A DNA stretch of 64,000 bases from Poriferisodalis sp965198245. Its GTDB lineage: Bacteria; Actinomycetota; Acidimicrobiia; Acidimicrobiales; Poriferisodalaceae. Every line of letters starts with the position of its first letter. The stretch's first letter is position 1. The stretch lies in contig NZ_OZ240249.1 of assembly GCF_965198245.1 (NCBI RefSeq), positions 1,550,001-1,614,000 of the forward strand. Reading direction: 5' to 3'. Below are positions 26,339 through 33,679 of this stretch, one piece after another. Below the pieces are notes generated by a model that was given only the letters and a program-made list of their open reading frames with translations, made no database searches and was not told where the DNA came from. The position numbers and the translations under genes were made by a program.

Positions 26339-26893
26339 TCACTCGTGGTCGTGAGCCTCGCCCAGCCCCGCATCGACCGCTTCTCGAATGCCACGCCACG
26401 GCACGGGCGTGGCGAGTTGGTTGAGACGGTTGATGCCGAGAGATTTCTGCGAGCCCAGTTCCTGGTCGAGAACCTTGGTTGCAACAACCCAGAACTGCCA
26501 GTAGGCGGGATCGGCGACCTTCGCGTTGTCCGCGGGTACAGGCCCGTGCATACAGAACACGTACACGTCGGCGAAGCGTTGGGGCTGGTCGTGATGTGTG
26601 AAGGTGTCGGTGGCGGCCGACCATGACATCTTCTTCTGCGCGATGCCGAAGCTGATTCGTGCTGAATGGTTGGGGTTCCAGCTCTGGCTACGACCCGCCG
26701 CCTTGACTTCGATCTTCTTGTTCCGGTACTGCAGGTCGTAGGCCTCCCATTCTTGGCGGGACATTGTCTCGTCGATCACGCCCAGAGCCATGCCGACGAG
26801 CCATTCCGCGAACAGCCCGCGGTTGCGATTGTCGACGAGGTCGCCGAGCGCCCAGCGGCGGAACGCATCGAGGCTCAATCGGTCCGGTGACAT
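26339..26893 (-). CDS. PD-(D/E)XK-like hypothetical nuclease (184 aa)
   Basis: Intact homologue of the truncated gene at 5327-5800. Motifs: W-A-L-G-D-L-V-D-N-R-N-R-G-L-F-A-E-W-L-V-G (helix with Glu), W-E-A-Y-D-L (Asp) and K-I-E-V-K-A-A-G-R-S-Q-S-W-N-P-N (E-x-K). The order fits a PD-(D/E)XK fold with a Q and aromatic residues after the core. The C-terminal half has Y-V-F-C and Y-W-Q-F-W-V-V, common in helper nucleases near R-M systems. It starts ATG 26893 or GTG 26914. It converges with the restriction gene, and the location suggests an accessory or defence function. Confidence 0.65.
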   Translation of the reverse strand: MSPDRLSLDAFRRWALGDLVDNRNRGLFAEWLVGMALGVIDETMSRQEWEAYDLQYRNKKIEVKAAGRSQSWNPNHSARISFGIAQKKMSWSAATDTFTHHDQPQRFADVYVFCMHGPVPADNAKVADPAYWQFWVVATKVLDQELGSQKSLGINRLNQLATPVPWRGIREAVDAGLGEAHDHE

Positions 26894-26934
26894 AGCCGGC
26901 GACCGTAATCGCACGGACCTGCTCGGCGGCTGTC

Positions 26935-27179
26935 AGTCTTCGACCAGGGACCAGACACGCTTGAGGGGCAGTTCGGTTTGTGCGTGTGCGAAGAAGCAAC
27001 CCGTGCTGTTGCGAGTCTTCATTCACTTCCACGGTGAGAAGATCGTCTTGCTGCTGGGTGGCTTCGACAAGGGCCGATTCCCGAAGGCGAAGCGTCAGCA
27101 ACGCGAGATCAACAACGCGCGGAAGCTGCTGACGCAGTTCAAGGAGCGCCAACGCCGAGAACGGCGACGTCGTGATTGA
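26935..27179 (+). pseudogene. frameshifted HigB/RelE-type toxin remnant
   Basis: The C-terminal part, from about 27012 to TGA 27177-27179, reads R-V-F-I-H-F-H-G-E-K-I-V-L-L-L-G-G-F-D-K-G and ends in a basic helix, the pattern of HigB (Gp49-like) RNase toxins. The preceding family segment lies in another frame (L-E-G-Q-F-G-L-C-V-C-E-E-A-T-R-A-V, about 26960-27010), offset by one extra base near 27011-27014. I see no convincing start in either frame. It directly precedes the antitoxin gene, matching higBA order. Confidence 0.55.
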
Positions 27180-27227
27180 CATTATATGGCGAATTTCCTA
27201 TACTGGTTCGCGAGGAGGAGGTCGCTG

Positions 27228-27518
27228 ATGCCACCGACATACGACGAAGTGGTTGCATCGCGCCGAGCACGCCTTGGTTCAGATGCCGTGGCGCAAGGCG
27301 AGATCTTCGCGCAGGCATACAAGATTGCGCTTCAAGTCATGGACCTGCGCGAGAAGCACGGTCTGACCCAAGCCCAGCTGGCTCGACGCTGCAACATGAG
27401 CCAAGCGGACATCAGCCGGATCGAGCGCGGCTCGACCAGTCCGACGGCACGCACTCTGCAGCGGATCGCAGACGCACTTGAAGCCGACCTGCGCCTCGTA
27501 GCGCGCGCCCCAGCTTGA
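27228..27518 (+). CDS. XRE-family antitoxin (HigA-like)
   Basis: A 96-residue protein beginning P-P-T-Y-D-E-V-V-A-S-R-R-A-R-L-G, the usual opening of actinobacterial HigA-type antitoxins. A helix-turn-helix follows: G-L-T-Q-A-Q-L-A-R-R-C-N-M-S-Q-A-D-I-S-R-I-E-R-G in the family position. I chose ATG 27228 because of the AGGAGGAGG ribosome site 6 bp upstream; ATG 27186 lacks one. It normally neutralises and represses higBA. Here the toxin gene upstream looks broken, so it may be an orphan regulator. Confidence 0.8.
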   Translation: MPPTYDEVVASRRARLGSDAVAQGEIFAQAYKIALQVMDLREKHGLTQAQLARRCNMSQADISRIERGSTSPTARTLQRIADALEADLRLVARAPA

Positions 27519-27589
27519 CCCGTTCGCGGCCTACGGCCTCTGCTGCATTGGCAGCGTGCGCCGCACCGATGAAACGAAGCATCACGGGG

Positions 27590-27949
27590 TGGAGGTGGCG
27601 GGAATCGAACCCGCGTCCTTCAACGTTTCGGTGAGTCTTCTCCGAGCGCAGTCACTGTGAGGTTGTCGGGCAACTGAGGGCAGCGACACCCTGGCAGTCG
27701 CCTTAGCCGTCTGTGAGTGTCCCCGTCACCCCGTCGGCACGGGTGGCGGGCTAGCCCTGCAGATGATGGCACCGACGCCCGCAGGACTAGGGCAGTCGGG
27801 CCGAACTCACATCCTGATGTCAGGCTGCGAGCACCAGATCGTCGCGTTCGACGTTGGCGTTTGTAAGTTTTCCGGCTCTTTCACGTGGATCCGGAGACCA
27901 CGGCTCGCTTCTCTCACTTCAACCGTCAAAGTCGAAACCGATCACCCCC
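27590..27949 (-). ncRNA. ssrA: transfer-messenger RNA (tmRNA)
   Basis: On the minus strand the RNA begins GGGGGUGAUCGGUUUCGAC (5' end at 27949), the classic tmRNA start. It ends with a tRNA-like T arm (GGUUCGAUUCCCGCC context) and acceptor strand CACCUCC plus A (3' end about 27590). The 7-bp acceptor stem pairs GGGGGUG with CACCUCC. The internal reading frame (27858 down to the UGA at 27820-27822) encodes ANVERDDLVLAA, ending in the protease-recognised L-A-A; resume codon GCC. CCA is not encoded (CCC follows). It rescues stalled ribosomes by trans-translation. Confidence 0.95.
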
Positions 27950-28053
27950 ATGTAGTAGCGGGAGACCTTCTCCCTGGGCAAGACACCACCCTAGCGATGG
28001 CATGTGACAGGCCGTACGCAGCGTGAGCACTGGTTGGTGGCGACAATGCTGGT

Positions 28054-28950
28054 GTGAGCGAAGGGTCCCGACGCAACTCGGGGTGCGGCGATGTCGGTGT
28101 CGGCGGCGCGTGCGTGGTGCTGGCCGACTCGGTGCCGCTGGGGCGACCTGCGCCGCTCCCGCCGAGCTTGCCTCCGGTGCTGGGTGCGGTCGCACTAGCG
28201 GTCTCGAACGAGCTGCTGAGCCGAGGCCGCTGGGTGAGTCGGGTTCGAGTGGCTGATGATCAGACCGCCCGTGAGGTCGTGGCGTTGCTGCGTGCCGATG
28301 GCCATGCCGCTGTGCTGGGGCCAGCGGACGAGGCGCAGGCAGTCGGCTGGCTCAACCGGAACCGGTCTGTGGCAGTGGGAGAGCAGTTGGCGGTGTGCTT
28401 TCTTTGGGCGGAAGCCGACTCGCCGGCAGCTGTCGAAATCGACACCAGTGGGGCGTTCGGTGCCGGAACGCATCCCTCCACCCGGCTGCTGGCCACATGG
28501 CTGTCGAGGCAGGCAGCCGACGGCAAGCGGGTTCTGGATGTCGGATGCGGCAGCGGGGTGCTGGCGCTGGTCGCTGCACGCCTTGGTGCTGCCGAAGCGG
28601 TGGGCATCGACATCGAGCCAGCGGCCGTGGCAGCAGCTAGCGCCAATGCTCGACGCAATGGGCTGGAGGCGACGACCAGTTTCAGCGTTACCCCTGCCGG
28701 AGACGTCGACCTGGGCGTCTTCGACCTCGTCGTCGCCAACATCACCGCTGATGTGCTGATGGCGCTGGCCCCCGACATCGCCGCTCGTGTCGCACCGGGA
28801 GGCCGTCTGGCCCTCGGCGGCATCTCCGCAGCGCAAACCTCAACCGTCGCCGCGGCGTACCGTCCTCACGGCATCGAGCTCGCCAACTCGATCCGGCTTG
28901 ACGACTGGGTCTCGCTGGCTGGCCGCAGAATTGCAAACGGCCCGGCTTAA
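28054..28950 (+). CDS. prmA: ribosomal protein L11 methyltransferase-like (PrmA family)
   Basis: A 298-residue class I methyltransferase. The PrmA-type motif E-I-D-T-S-G-A-F-G-A-G-T-H-P-S-T-R-L (about 127-144) precedes the AdoMet site V-L-D-V-G-C-G-S-G-V-L-A-L, then G-I-D-I-E-P and catalytic-region V-V-A-N-I-T-A-D-V-L (N-I-x in place of N-P-P-Y), all as in PrmA. It trimethylates L11 in bacteria that use it. The N-terminal domain is poorly conserved and Gly/Pro-rich at the start. It starts GTG 28054. It converges with the SDR gene with a 4-bp overlap. Confidence 0.85.
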   Translation: MSEGSRRNSGCGDVGVGGACVVLADSVPLGRPAPLPPSLPPVLGAVALAVSNELLSRGRWVSRVRVADDQTAREVVALLRADGHAAVLGPADEAQAVGWLNRNRSVAVGEQLAVCFLWAEADSPAAVEIDTSGAFGAGTHPSTRLLATWLSRQAADGKRVLDVGCGSGVLALVAARLGAAEAVGIDIEPAAVAAASANARRNGLEATTSFSVTPAGDVDLGVFDLVVANITADVLMALAPDIAARVAPGGRLALGGISAAQTSTVAAAYRPHGIELANSIRLDDWVSLAGRRIANGPA

Positions 28951-29720
28951 CGCTCCTGCGAGCCGGGGGCGGGGTAGTTCGACCAGGCGGTGACGCCTTG
29001 GTAGCCGCCGTCGACGGTGATGGTCTGGCCGGTGATGTAGCGGGCCTCGTCGCTGGCGAGGAACGCGACCACGTCGGCGATCTCTTCGGGCACGCCCCAG
29101 CGGCCGAGGGCGATGTGGCGTTCGAGGCCGTCGGCAAGGCCGGGGATCTCGCGTCCGGCCTCCCACATCTCGGTGATGATGAGGCCTGGCGCCACAGCGT
29201 TCACCCGGATGCCGAAGCGACCGTAGGTAGCCGCTTGCGAGCGGGTGAGCGAGTCCAGGGCGGCCTTTGTTGCCCCGTAGGTGGGCAGCTCGCTCACGCC
29301 GACCGAGCCAGCAATCGACGACATGTGAATGACCGAGCCGTGTCCACGCTCGCCCATCTGGCGAGCAAGTGCCCGCGTGGTCTCGAGCGGCGCAAGGTAG
29401 TTGAGCTGCAATACGGCCTGATCGCCGCCAGGCTCACGCAACTCACCCCGGCCGGCGTTGTTGACCAGAATGTCGACCCCGCCGAGCGCCTCGACCGCTG
29501 CAGCAGCCAACTCCGCTGCGGCGCCAACTTCGCTCAGGTCGCTGCGGATCACTACCGGATCGTGAGGCAGCTCGGCGCCGAGCCGCTCGAGGTCATCGGT
29601 CGCACGGGCGGCCAGCGCCACCCGTGCCCCGTCGGCTGCCAGCGCCCGGGCGCAGTGCTCGCCGATGCCTCGACTCGCCCCTGTTACCAGCGCCGTTCGT
29701 CCGCTCAGCCGATCCGCCAT
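28947..29720 (-). CDS. SDR-family NAD(P)-dependent oxidoreductase
   Basis: A 257-residue classical short-chain dehydrogenase: T-G-A-S-R-G-I-G (13-20, nucleotide binding), N-N-A-G, the catalytic S...Y-x-x-x-K as S-S-I-A-G...Y-G-A-T-K, and a late T-G-Q-T-I-T-V-D-G-G. It resembles 3-oxoacyl-ACP reductase/gluconate dehydrogenase-type enzymes, but the substrate is not evident. Start ATG 29720, since the family's first strand follows directly (L-S-G-R-T-A-L-V-T-G). Confidence 0.9.
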   Translation of the reverse strand: MADRLSGRTALVTGASRGIGEHCARALAADGARVALAARATDDLERLGAELPHDPVVIRSDLSEVGAAAELAAAAVEALGGVDILVNNAGRGELREPGGDQAVLQLNYLAPLETTRALARQMGERGHGSVIHMSSIAGSVGVSELPTYGATKAALDSLTRSQAATYGRFGIRVNAVAPGLIITEMWEAGREIPGLADGLERHIALGRWGVPEEIADVVAFLASDEARYITGQTITVDGGYQGVTAWSNYPAPGSQER

Positions 29721-29863
29721 GTCCCGATCCTCTCGTGGCACGCTCCGTTGCCCTCAGTCTGCGTCAGGATCGTCTGCGCCCGCTCACGGAGCCAGCGCGG
29801 ACGGCGAGACAGCTGCAGAAATCCCGGACCGGCGACACCTGCGGAGTGCGTAGCGTCAGGGTC

Positions 29864-30913
29864 GTGGCCACGACGGGAACCGGCGGCGGGACGCTGCGCA
29901 TCACCGGCGCCCACGTTCACTTCGACTCGACGACGGCGCTCGACGGGGTGGACCTCGCAGTCGGGGACGGCGAGATGGTGGTCCTGCTCGGCCCGTCGGG
30001 CTGCGGAAAGACCACGCTGCTGCGCGCTGCGGCGGGACTGCAGCCGCTCGATGCCGGGCGGATCGAGCTCGACGGCCGGGACCTCACCGGCCGGCGCCCC
30101 GACCAGCGCGGCATCGGCCTCATGTTTCAAGACGAGGTGCTGTTCCCGCACTACGACGTCGAGGGCAACGTGGCGTTCGGGCTGCGCATGGCCAAGGTGC
30201 CCCTTGTTGAACGGCGCCAGCGGGTCGCCGAGGTGCTCGAACTGGTCGGATTGACGGGTTTCGAAGGCCGCGACGTGGCGACGTTGTCTGGCGGAGAGGC
30301 ACAGCGAGTCTCGCTGGCGCGGGCGCTCGCCCCCGAACCGAGGGTGCTGCTGCTCGACGAGCCATTCGGCTCGTTGGACCGGTTGCTGCGTGAGCGGCTC
30401 ATCAATGAGCTGCGGCCGGTGCTCGACCAGGTGGGCGTCACCGCCGTGCACGTCACCCACGACCATCACGAGGCATTTGCCCTAGCGGACCGCATCGCCG
30501 TGATGGCGACCGGGCGGCTGATGCGTATCGGCACTCCCGAAGAGGTGTGGACCGATCCTCGCACGGCGCCGGTTGCCCGGTTCCTCGGCCACACCAATGT
30601 GTTCGACGACGAAGTTCCGCCGGTGCTAGCCGACGCTGCCGGTCGAGGCCAGGCCTTCGTCCTACGTGCCGATCGCATCGAGGTTGCCGCTGCCGATGAC
30701 AGCAGGTCCGACACCAGCGACGGTCGAGCTGTGCAGCTGCGGGCCGCAGTGGCCCGGCGCCGGTTCCGGGGTGATCGCTATGAGCTGCGGCTCGAAGCGG
30801 AGGTGGGCGGGACGACGACCACGCTGGACGCCATCACGCCCCATGGTCCGGGCGTCGGTACCAACGTGACGCTGAGCATCGGACCCAGCGCGGTCATCCC
30901 GCTCGAGGGCTGA
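29864..30913 (+). CDS. ABC transporter ATP-binding protein with C-terminal TOBE-like region
   Basis: A 349-residue import-type ATPase: Walker A G-P-S-G-C-G-K-T-T, Q-loop F-Q-D, signature L-S-G-G-E-A-Q-R-V, Walker B L-L-L-D-E-P-F-G-S-L-D, H-loop V-T-H-D-H-H-E-A. It resembles ThiQ/PotA/FbpC-type importers (thiamine, polyamine, iron). Residues about 240-349 form a regulatory region with small strands (A-V-A-R-R-R-F-R-G-D-R-Y-E-L-R-L). No permease or binding-protein gene adjoins it, so it is a solitary subunit here. Start GTG 29864. Confidence 0.85.
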   Translation: MATTGTGGGTLRITGAHVHFDSTTALDGVDLAVGDGEMVVLLGPSGCGKTTLLRAAAGLQPLDAGRIELDGRDLTGRRPDQRGIGLMFQDEVLFPHYDVEGNVAFGLRMAKVPLVERRQRVAEVLELVGLTGFEGRDVATLSGGEAQRVSLARALAPEPRVLLLDEPFGSLDRLLRERLINELRPVLDQVGVTAVHVTHDHHEAFALADRIAVMATGRLMRIGTPEEVWTDPRTAPVARFLGHTNVFDDEVPPVLADAAGRGQAFVLRADRIEVAAADDSRSDTSDGRAVQLRAAVARRRFRGDRYELRLEAEVGGTTTTLDAITPHGPGVGTNVTLSIGPSAVIPLEG

Positions 30914-30959
30914 GACCGGCTCGCTGCAACAGACCGCTGCGGCCGGTTCCGGCGAGGGG

Positions 30960-31733
30960 CTAGATGCCGAGATCCTTCAGGTTGTAGTCCTTGATGGCCT
31001 CACGAGCGGCGTCGTCCCAGACGAATTCGTGCTCGCGGCCCACGTTGGGCGCATAGACGAACGGCGTCTCGTTCCCGAAGCGCTCGGCTCGGGCGTCGAT
31101 CGCCCAGCCGATCACCCGGGACCGCTCGGCGATGTACGCGTCGTCGTAGAGCGAGATCGGGTTGTGGACGCCGCCGCTGCGCACCCCGTGCACCGAGCGG
31201 CGACGGTGGAAGCCGAAGTTGACGGTGACCCGCGGCCGTTCGGAGGTGTTCGCGAACGAGCCGTGGATGGCTTGACGGCTGGTGATCGCGACGTCGCCTG
31301 GGTCGCACACCATCGGGACCGCGTCACCGAGCCGATCCGAGCCGGCGGCCAGGCACATGGCCTTGATATCCACCTTGCCCATGCGATGCGAGCCCGGCAC
31401 CACCCACAGGCCGTTCGTGGCATCGCAGCCGTACAGCTGGGCCATGAAGTTGAAGCCGTGCGTGCCCTCGTCAAGCTCGGGATGGTCCCAATGGGTCCAG
31501 CCGTCCTGGTGCCACGCCACCGAGCCGCCGAGGCCAGGCTGCTTGATCCACACGACCTCGTTGAACGGCGTGAAGTCGGTTCCGTTCAGCGCCTGCGCGA
31601 CGCCGAGCAGGCCAGGGTGCGCGTACACCCGCAAGCACGCTTCGGAGAATTGCAGCGAGCCGCTGATGACCTGCACCACCCACTCAGGCGCTCCGTCGGG
31701 GGCATGTCGTCGTGCCCCCGCCGTCTGAGTCAT
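30960..31733 (-). CDS. phytanoyl-CoA dioxygenase (PhyH) family protein
   Basis: A 257-residue Fe(II)/2-oxoglutarate-dependent-type enzyme. Metal ligands are visible as W-H-Q-D-G (His and Asp of HxD) and the distal His in A-I-H-G-S-F-A-N-T-S, with the 2-oxoglutarate-binding Arg nearby (R-P-R-V-T-V-N). Substrates of the family are hydroxylated lipids or secondary metabolites, so its specific substrate is unknown. It is somewhat short at the N-terminus compared with typical members (about 280-300), so an upstream start or truncation is possible. It is followed 22 bp away by rarA on the same strand. Confidence 0.82.
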   Translation of the reverse strand: MTQTAGARRHAPDGAPEWVVQVISGSLQFSEACLRVYAHPGLLGVAQALNGTDFTPFNEVVWIKQPGLGGSVAWHQDGWTHWDHPELDEGTHGFNFMAQLYGCDATNGLWVVPGSHRMGKVDIKAMCLAAGSDRLGDAVPMVCDPGDVAITSRQAIHGSFANTSERPRVTVNFGFHRRRSVHGVRSGGVHNPISLYDDAYIAERSRVIGWAIDARAERFGNETPFVYAPNVGREHEFVWDDAAREAIKDYNLKDLGI

Positions 31734-31755
31734 TCAACCACGGCCCGTGGGCCTC

Positions 31756-33144
31756 CTACCGGGGTTGGTCCGGTGTGCCGGGTTCTGAATCCTTTGACTC
31801 CGGCCGGCGAAGCTCGCGTTCGCGGCCGTGTTCAGAGGGTTCCCAGTAGACGTTGGAGGCAACTTCGTCGGGCCGGTACTGCTGGGGCACCCAGCCGCTC
31901 GGATCGTCGTGGGGGTACTGGTAGCCGTCACCGTGGCCGAGCGTTGCGGCGCCCTGATAGTGGGCGTCGCGCAGGTGGATGGGCACCTCGCCCGCTCCGG
32001 CAGATCTTGCGTCGGCCACCGCCCGGCTGAGGGCGACCGTGACCCGGTTCGACTTTGGCGCCGTGGCCAGACGCACGACAGCGTGTGCCAGGTTCAGCTG
32101 CGCTTCGGGCAGTCCGACGTACTCGACAGCTCGGGCAGCGGCTTCGGCCACCAGCAGGGCCGTGCTGTCGGCCATGCCGATGTCCTCCGACGCCAGGATC
32201 ACCATGCGGCGGGCGATGAACCGGGGATCCTCGCCGGCATCGAGCATGCGGGCCAGCCAGTACAGGCCTGCGTCGGGATCCGAGCCGCGCAGCGACTTGA
32301 TGAATGCGCTGATGGTGTCGTAGTGGCCATCGGCGCCATAGCGGACGGCCTTGGCGTCGACTGCGTGCTCTGCGTCACCCAGGGTCACGCGCAGGCGTGA
32401 CGTGTCGTGTGACGTATCGGCTGCAGACGTGTCGGCTCGAGGCGTGTCGGCGGAGCCGGAGGCCACGGCTGCTTGACGTCGGGTGGCGAGTGCCACAGCA
32501 ACCTCGGTGCTCGTGAGGGCGTGTCGGCCGTCGCCGCCGCTGCGGGCCGTGATGTGGTCGACGGCGTCATCGTCGGCGGTCGCGCCCTCGGCCGCCAGGG
32601 CCCGGTCGATCAGCGTGCGCAGCGCAGCGTCGTCGAGCGGCACCAGGCGGAACAGCGTCGAGCGTGACAGCAGCGGTGGGTTTACCTCGAAGTGGGGGTT
32701 CTCGGTAGTGGCGCCGATCAGCACGATCAGGCCGTCCTCGACCGCAGGCAGCAGCGCATCCTGCTGGGCCTTGTTGAACCGGTGCACTTCGTCCAAGAAA
32801 AGGATCGTGCCCCTGCCGAGTTCCCCGATTCGCAGCCGGGCCTCGGCAATGATCTCGCGGACGTCCTTGACGGTGGCGCTGACGGCCGACAGCTCGCAGA
32901 ACTCTTTGGCAGTGCTGGAGGCGACCACGCGTGCCAGCGTGGTCTTGCCGGTGCCGGGAGGTCCCCACAGGATTACCGACGACAGGCGATCGGCCTCGAT
33001 CAGCTCCCGCAGCGGCCGGCCAGGAGCGAGCAGGTGGTCCTGACCCACGATCTCGTCGAGCGTTGCGGGTCGCAGCCGGGCAGCGAGCGGGGCTTGGCGG
33101 GTCAGGCGCTCCCTTCCCGCAGCCTCGAACAGCCCCTCGCTCAC
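31756..33144 (-). CDS. rarA: replication-associated recombination protein A (AAA ATPase)
   Basis: A 462-residue RarA/MgsA/WRNIP1-type clamp-loader-like ATPase: opening R-P-A-T-L-D-E-I-V-G-Q-D-H-L-L, Walker A G-P-P-G-T-G-K-T-T, Walker B L-F-L-D-E-V-H-R-F-N-K-A-Q-Q-D, sensor G-A-T-T-E-N-P. The C-terminal part has the family's G-A-D-G-H-Y-D-T-I-S-A-F-I-K-S and D-A-G-L-Y-W-L-A-R-M-L. It acts at stalled replication forks. An insert rich in Ser/Asp/Thr (about residues 215-245) separates the lid from the C-terminal domain. Start GTG 33144. Confidence 0.93.
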   Translation of the reverse strand: MSEGLFEAAGRERLTRQAPLAARLRPATLDEIVGQDHLLAPGRPLRELIEADRLSSVILWGPPGTGKTTLARVVASSTAKEFCELSAVSATVKDVREIIAEARLRIGELGRGTILFLDEVHRFNKAQQDALLPAVEDGLIVLIGATTENPHFEVNPPLLSRSTLFRLVPLDDAALRTLIDRALAAEGATADDDAVDHITARSGGDGRHALTSTEVAVALATRRQAAVASGSADTPRADTSAADTSHDTSRLRVTLGDAEHAVDAKAVRYGADGHYDTISAFIKSLRGSDPDAGLYWLARMLDAGEDPRFIARRMVILASEDIGMADSTALLVAEAAARAVEYVGLPEAQLNLAHAVVRLATAPKSNRVTVALSRAVADARSAGAGEVPIHLRDAHYQGAATLGHGDGYQYPHDDPSGWVPQQYRPDEVASNVYWEPSEHGRERELRRPESKDSEPGTPDQPR

Positions 33145-33227
33145 GCCCTGACGGTACGCCGCGGCTCCCGTGCGCCGGCACATCCGGCAGGTGCGCAGCG
33201 TCTGCGAATTGTCTCCAGACTTCGTGA

Positions 33228-33623
33228 TCAGAGTTCCGGGTGGTCGACCTCGTAGGAGCGGATGCGCTTGGCGAAGCTCAGGTCGTGGCCGGCGGGATCG
33301 AAGATCGGGAACATGCGCTCGCCCCAGGGCGCATCGCGCGGCGGGGCGTGCGGTTCCAGGCCTGCGTCGAGCGCTTGCTGGTAGAGCTCATCTACGTCGT
33401 CCACGTGGAAGATCGCCCGGCCCCAGCCGGTCTCGGCTTCGGCCGGGCTGTCCACGGCGATCAGGTTCACAAAGCACGCGCCGCTGCGCAAGGTGCTGAA
33501 TGGGGCATCGTCGCCGCCGTAGCTGAGCCGGAAACCCAAGGCCAGATAGAACCGGACCGATGCCGACATGTCGGGGGTCCGTAAGGTGATCGCATTAATC
33601 GACTCGACGCTTGCCACAGCCAC
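33228..33623 (-). CDS. VOC-family protein
   Basis: A 131-residue glyoxalase-fold protein, a single two-module VOC unit: S-V-R-F-Y-L-A-L-G-F-R-L near the start, W-G-R-A-I-F-H-V-D-D-V-D-E-L-Y in the middle, and F-P-I-F-D-P-A-G-H-D-L-S-F at the end. The metal ligands are not all clear and the last H-D-L-S lacks the usual Glu. Substrate unknown. Divergent from the fumarase gene. Confidence 0.82.
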   Translation of the reverse strand: MAVASVESINAITLRTPDMSASVRFYLALGFRLSYGGDDAPFSTLRSGACFVNLIAVDSPAEAETGWGRAIFHVDDVDELYQQALDAGLEPHAPPRDAPWGERMFPIFDPAGHDLSFAKRIRSYEVDHPEL

Positions 33624-33679
33624 ATTCTCGCGGTACGCGCGTGCGGCTCGCCAACGTGCCGCCTCCCTAGCATGAAGTG

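Noticed and set aside
27590..27949. A tRNA gene suggested by the T-arm-like sequence.
   Set aside because: The 5' end lies 360 bp away with the GGGGGUGAUCGGUUUCGAC start and an encoded tag ending in L-A-A; it is tmRNA.
29624..29863. Longer N-terminus for the solitary ABC ATPase.
   Set aside because: The first 80 codons overlap the divergent SDR gene and have no protein character; GTG 29864 precedes the first strand of the ATPase.
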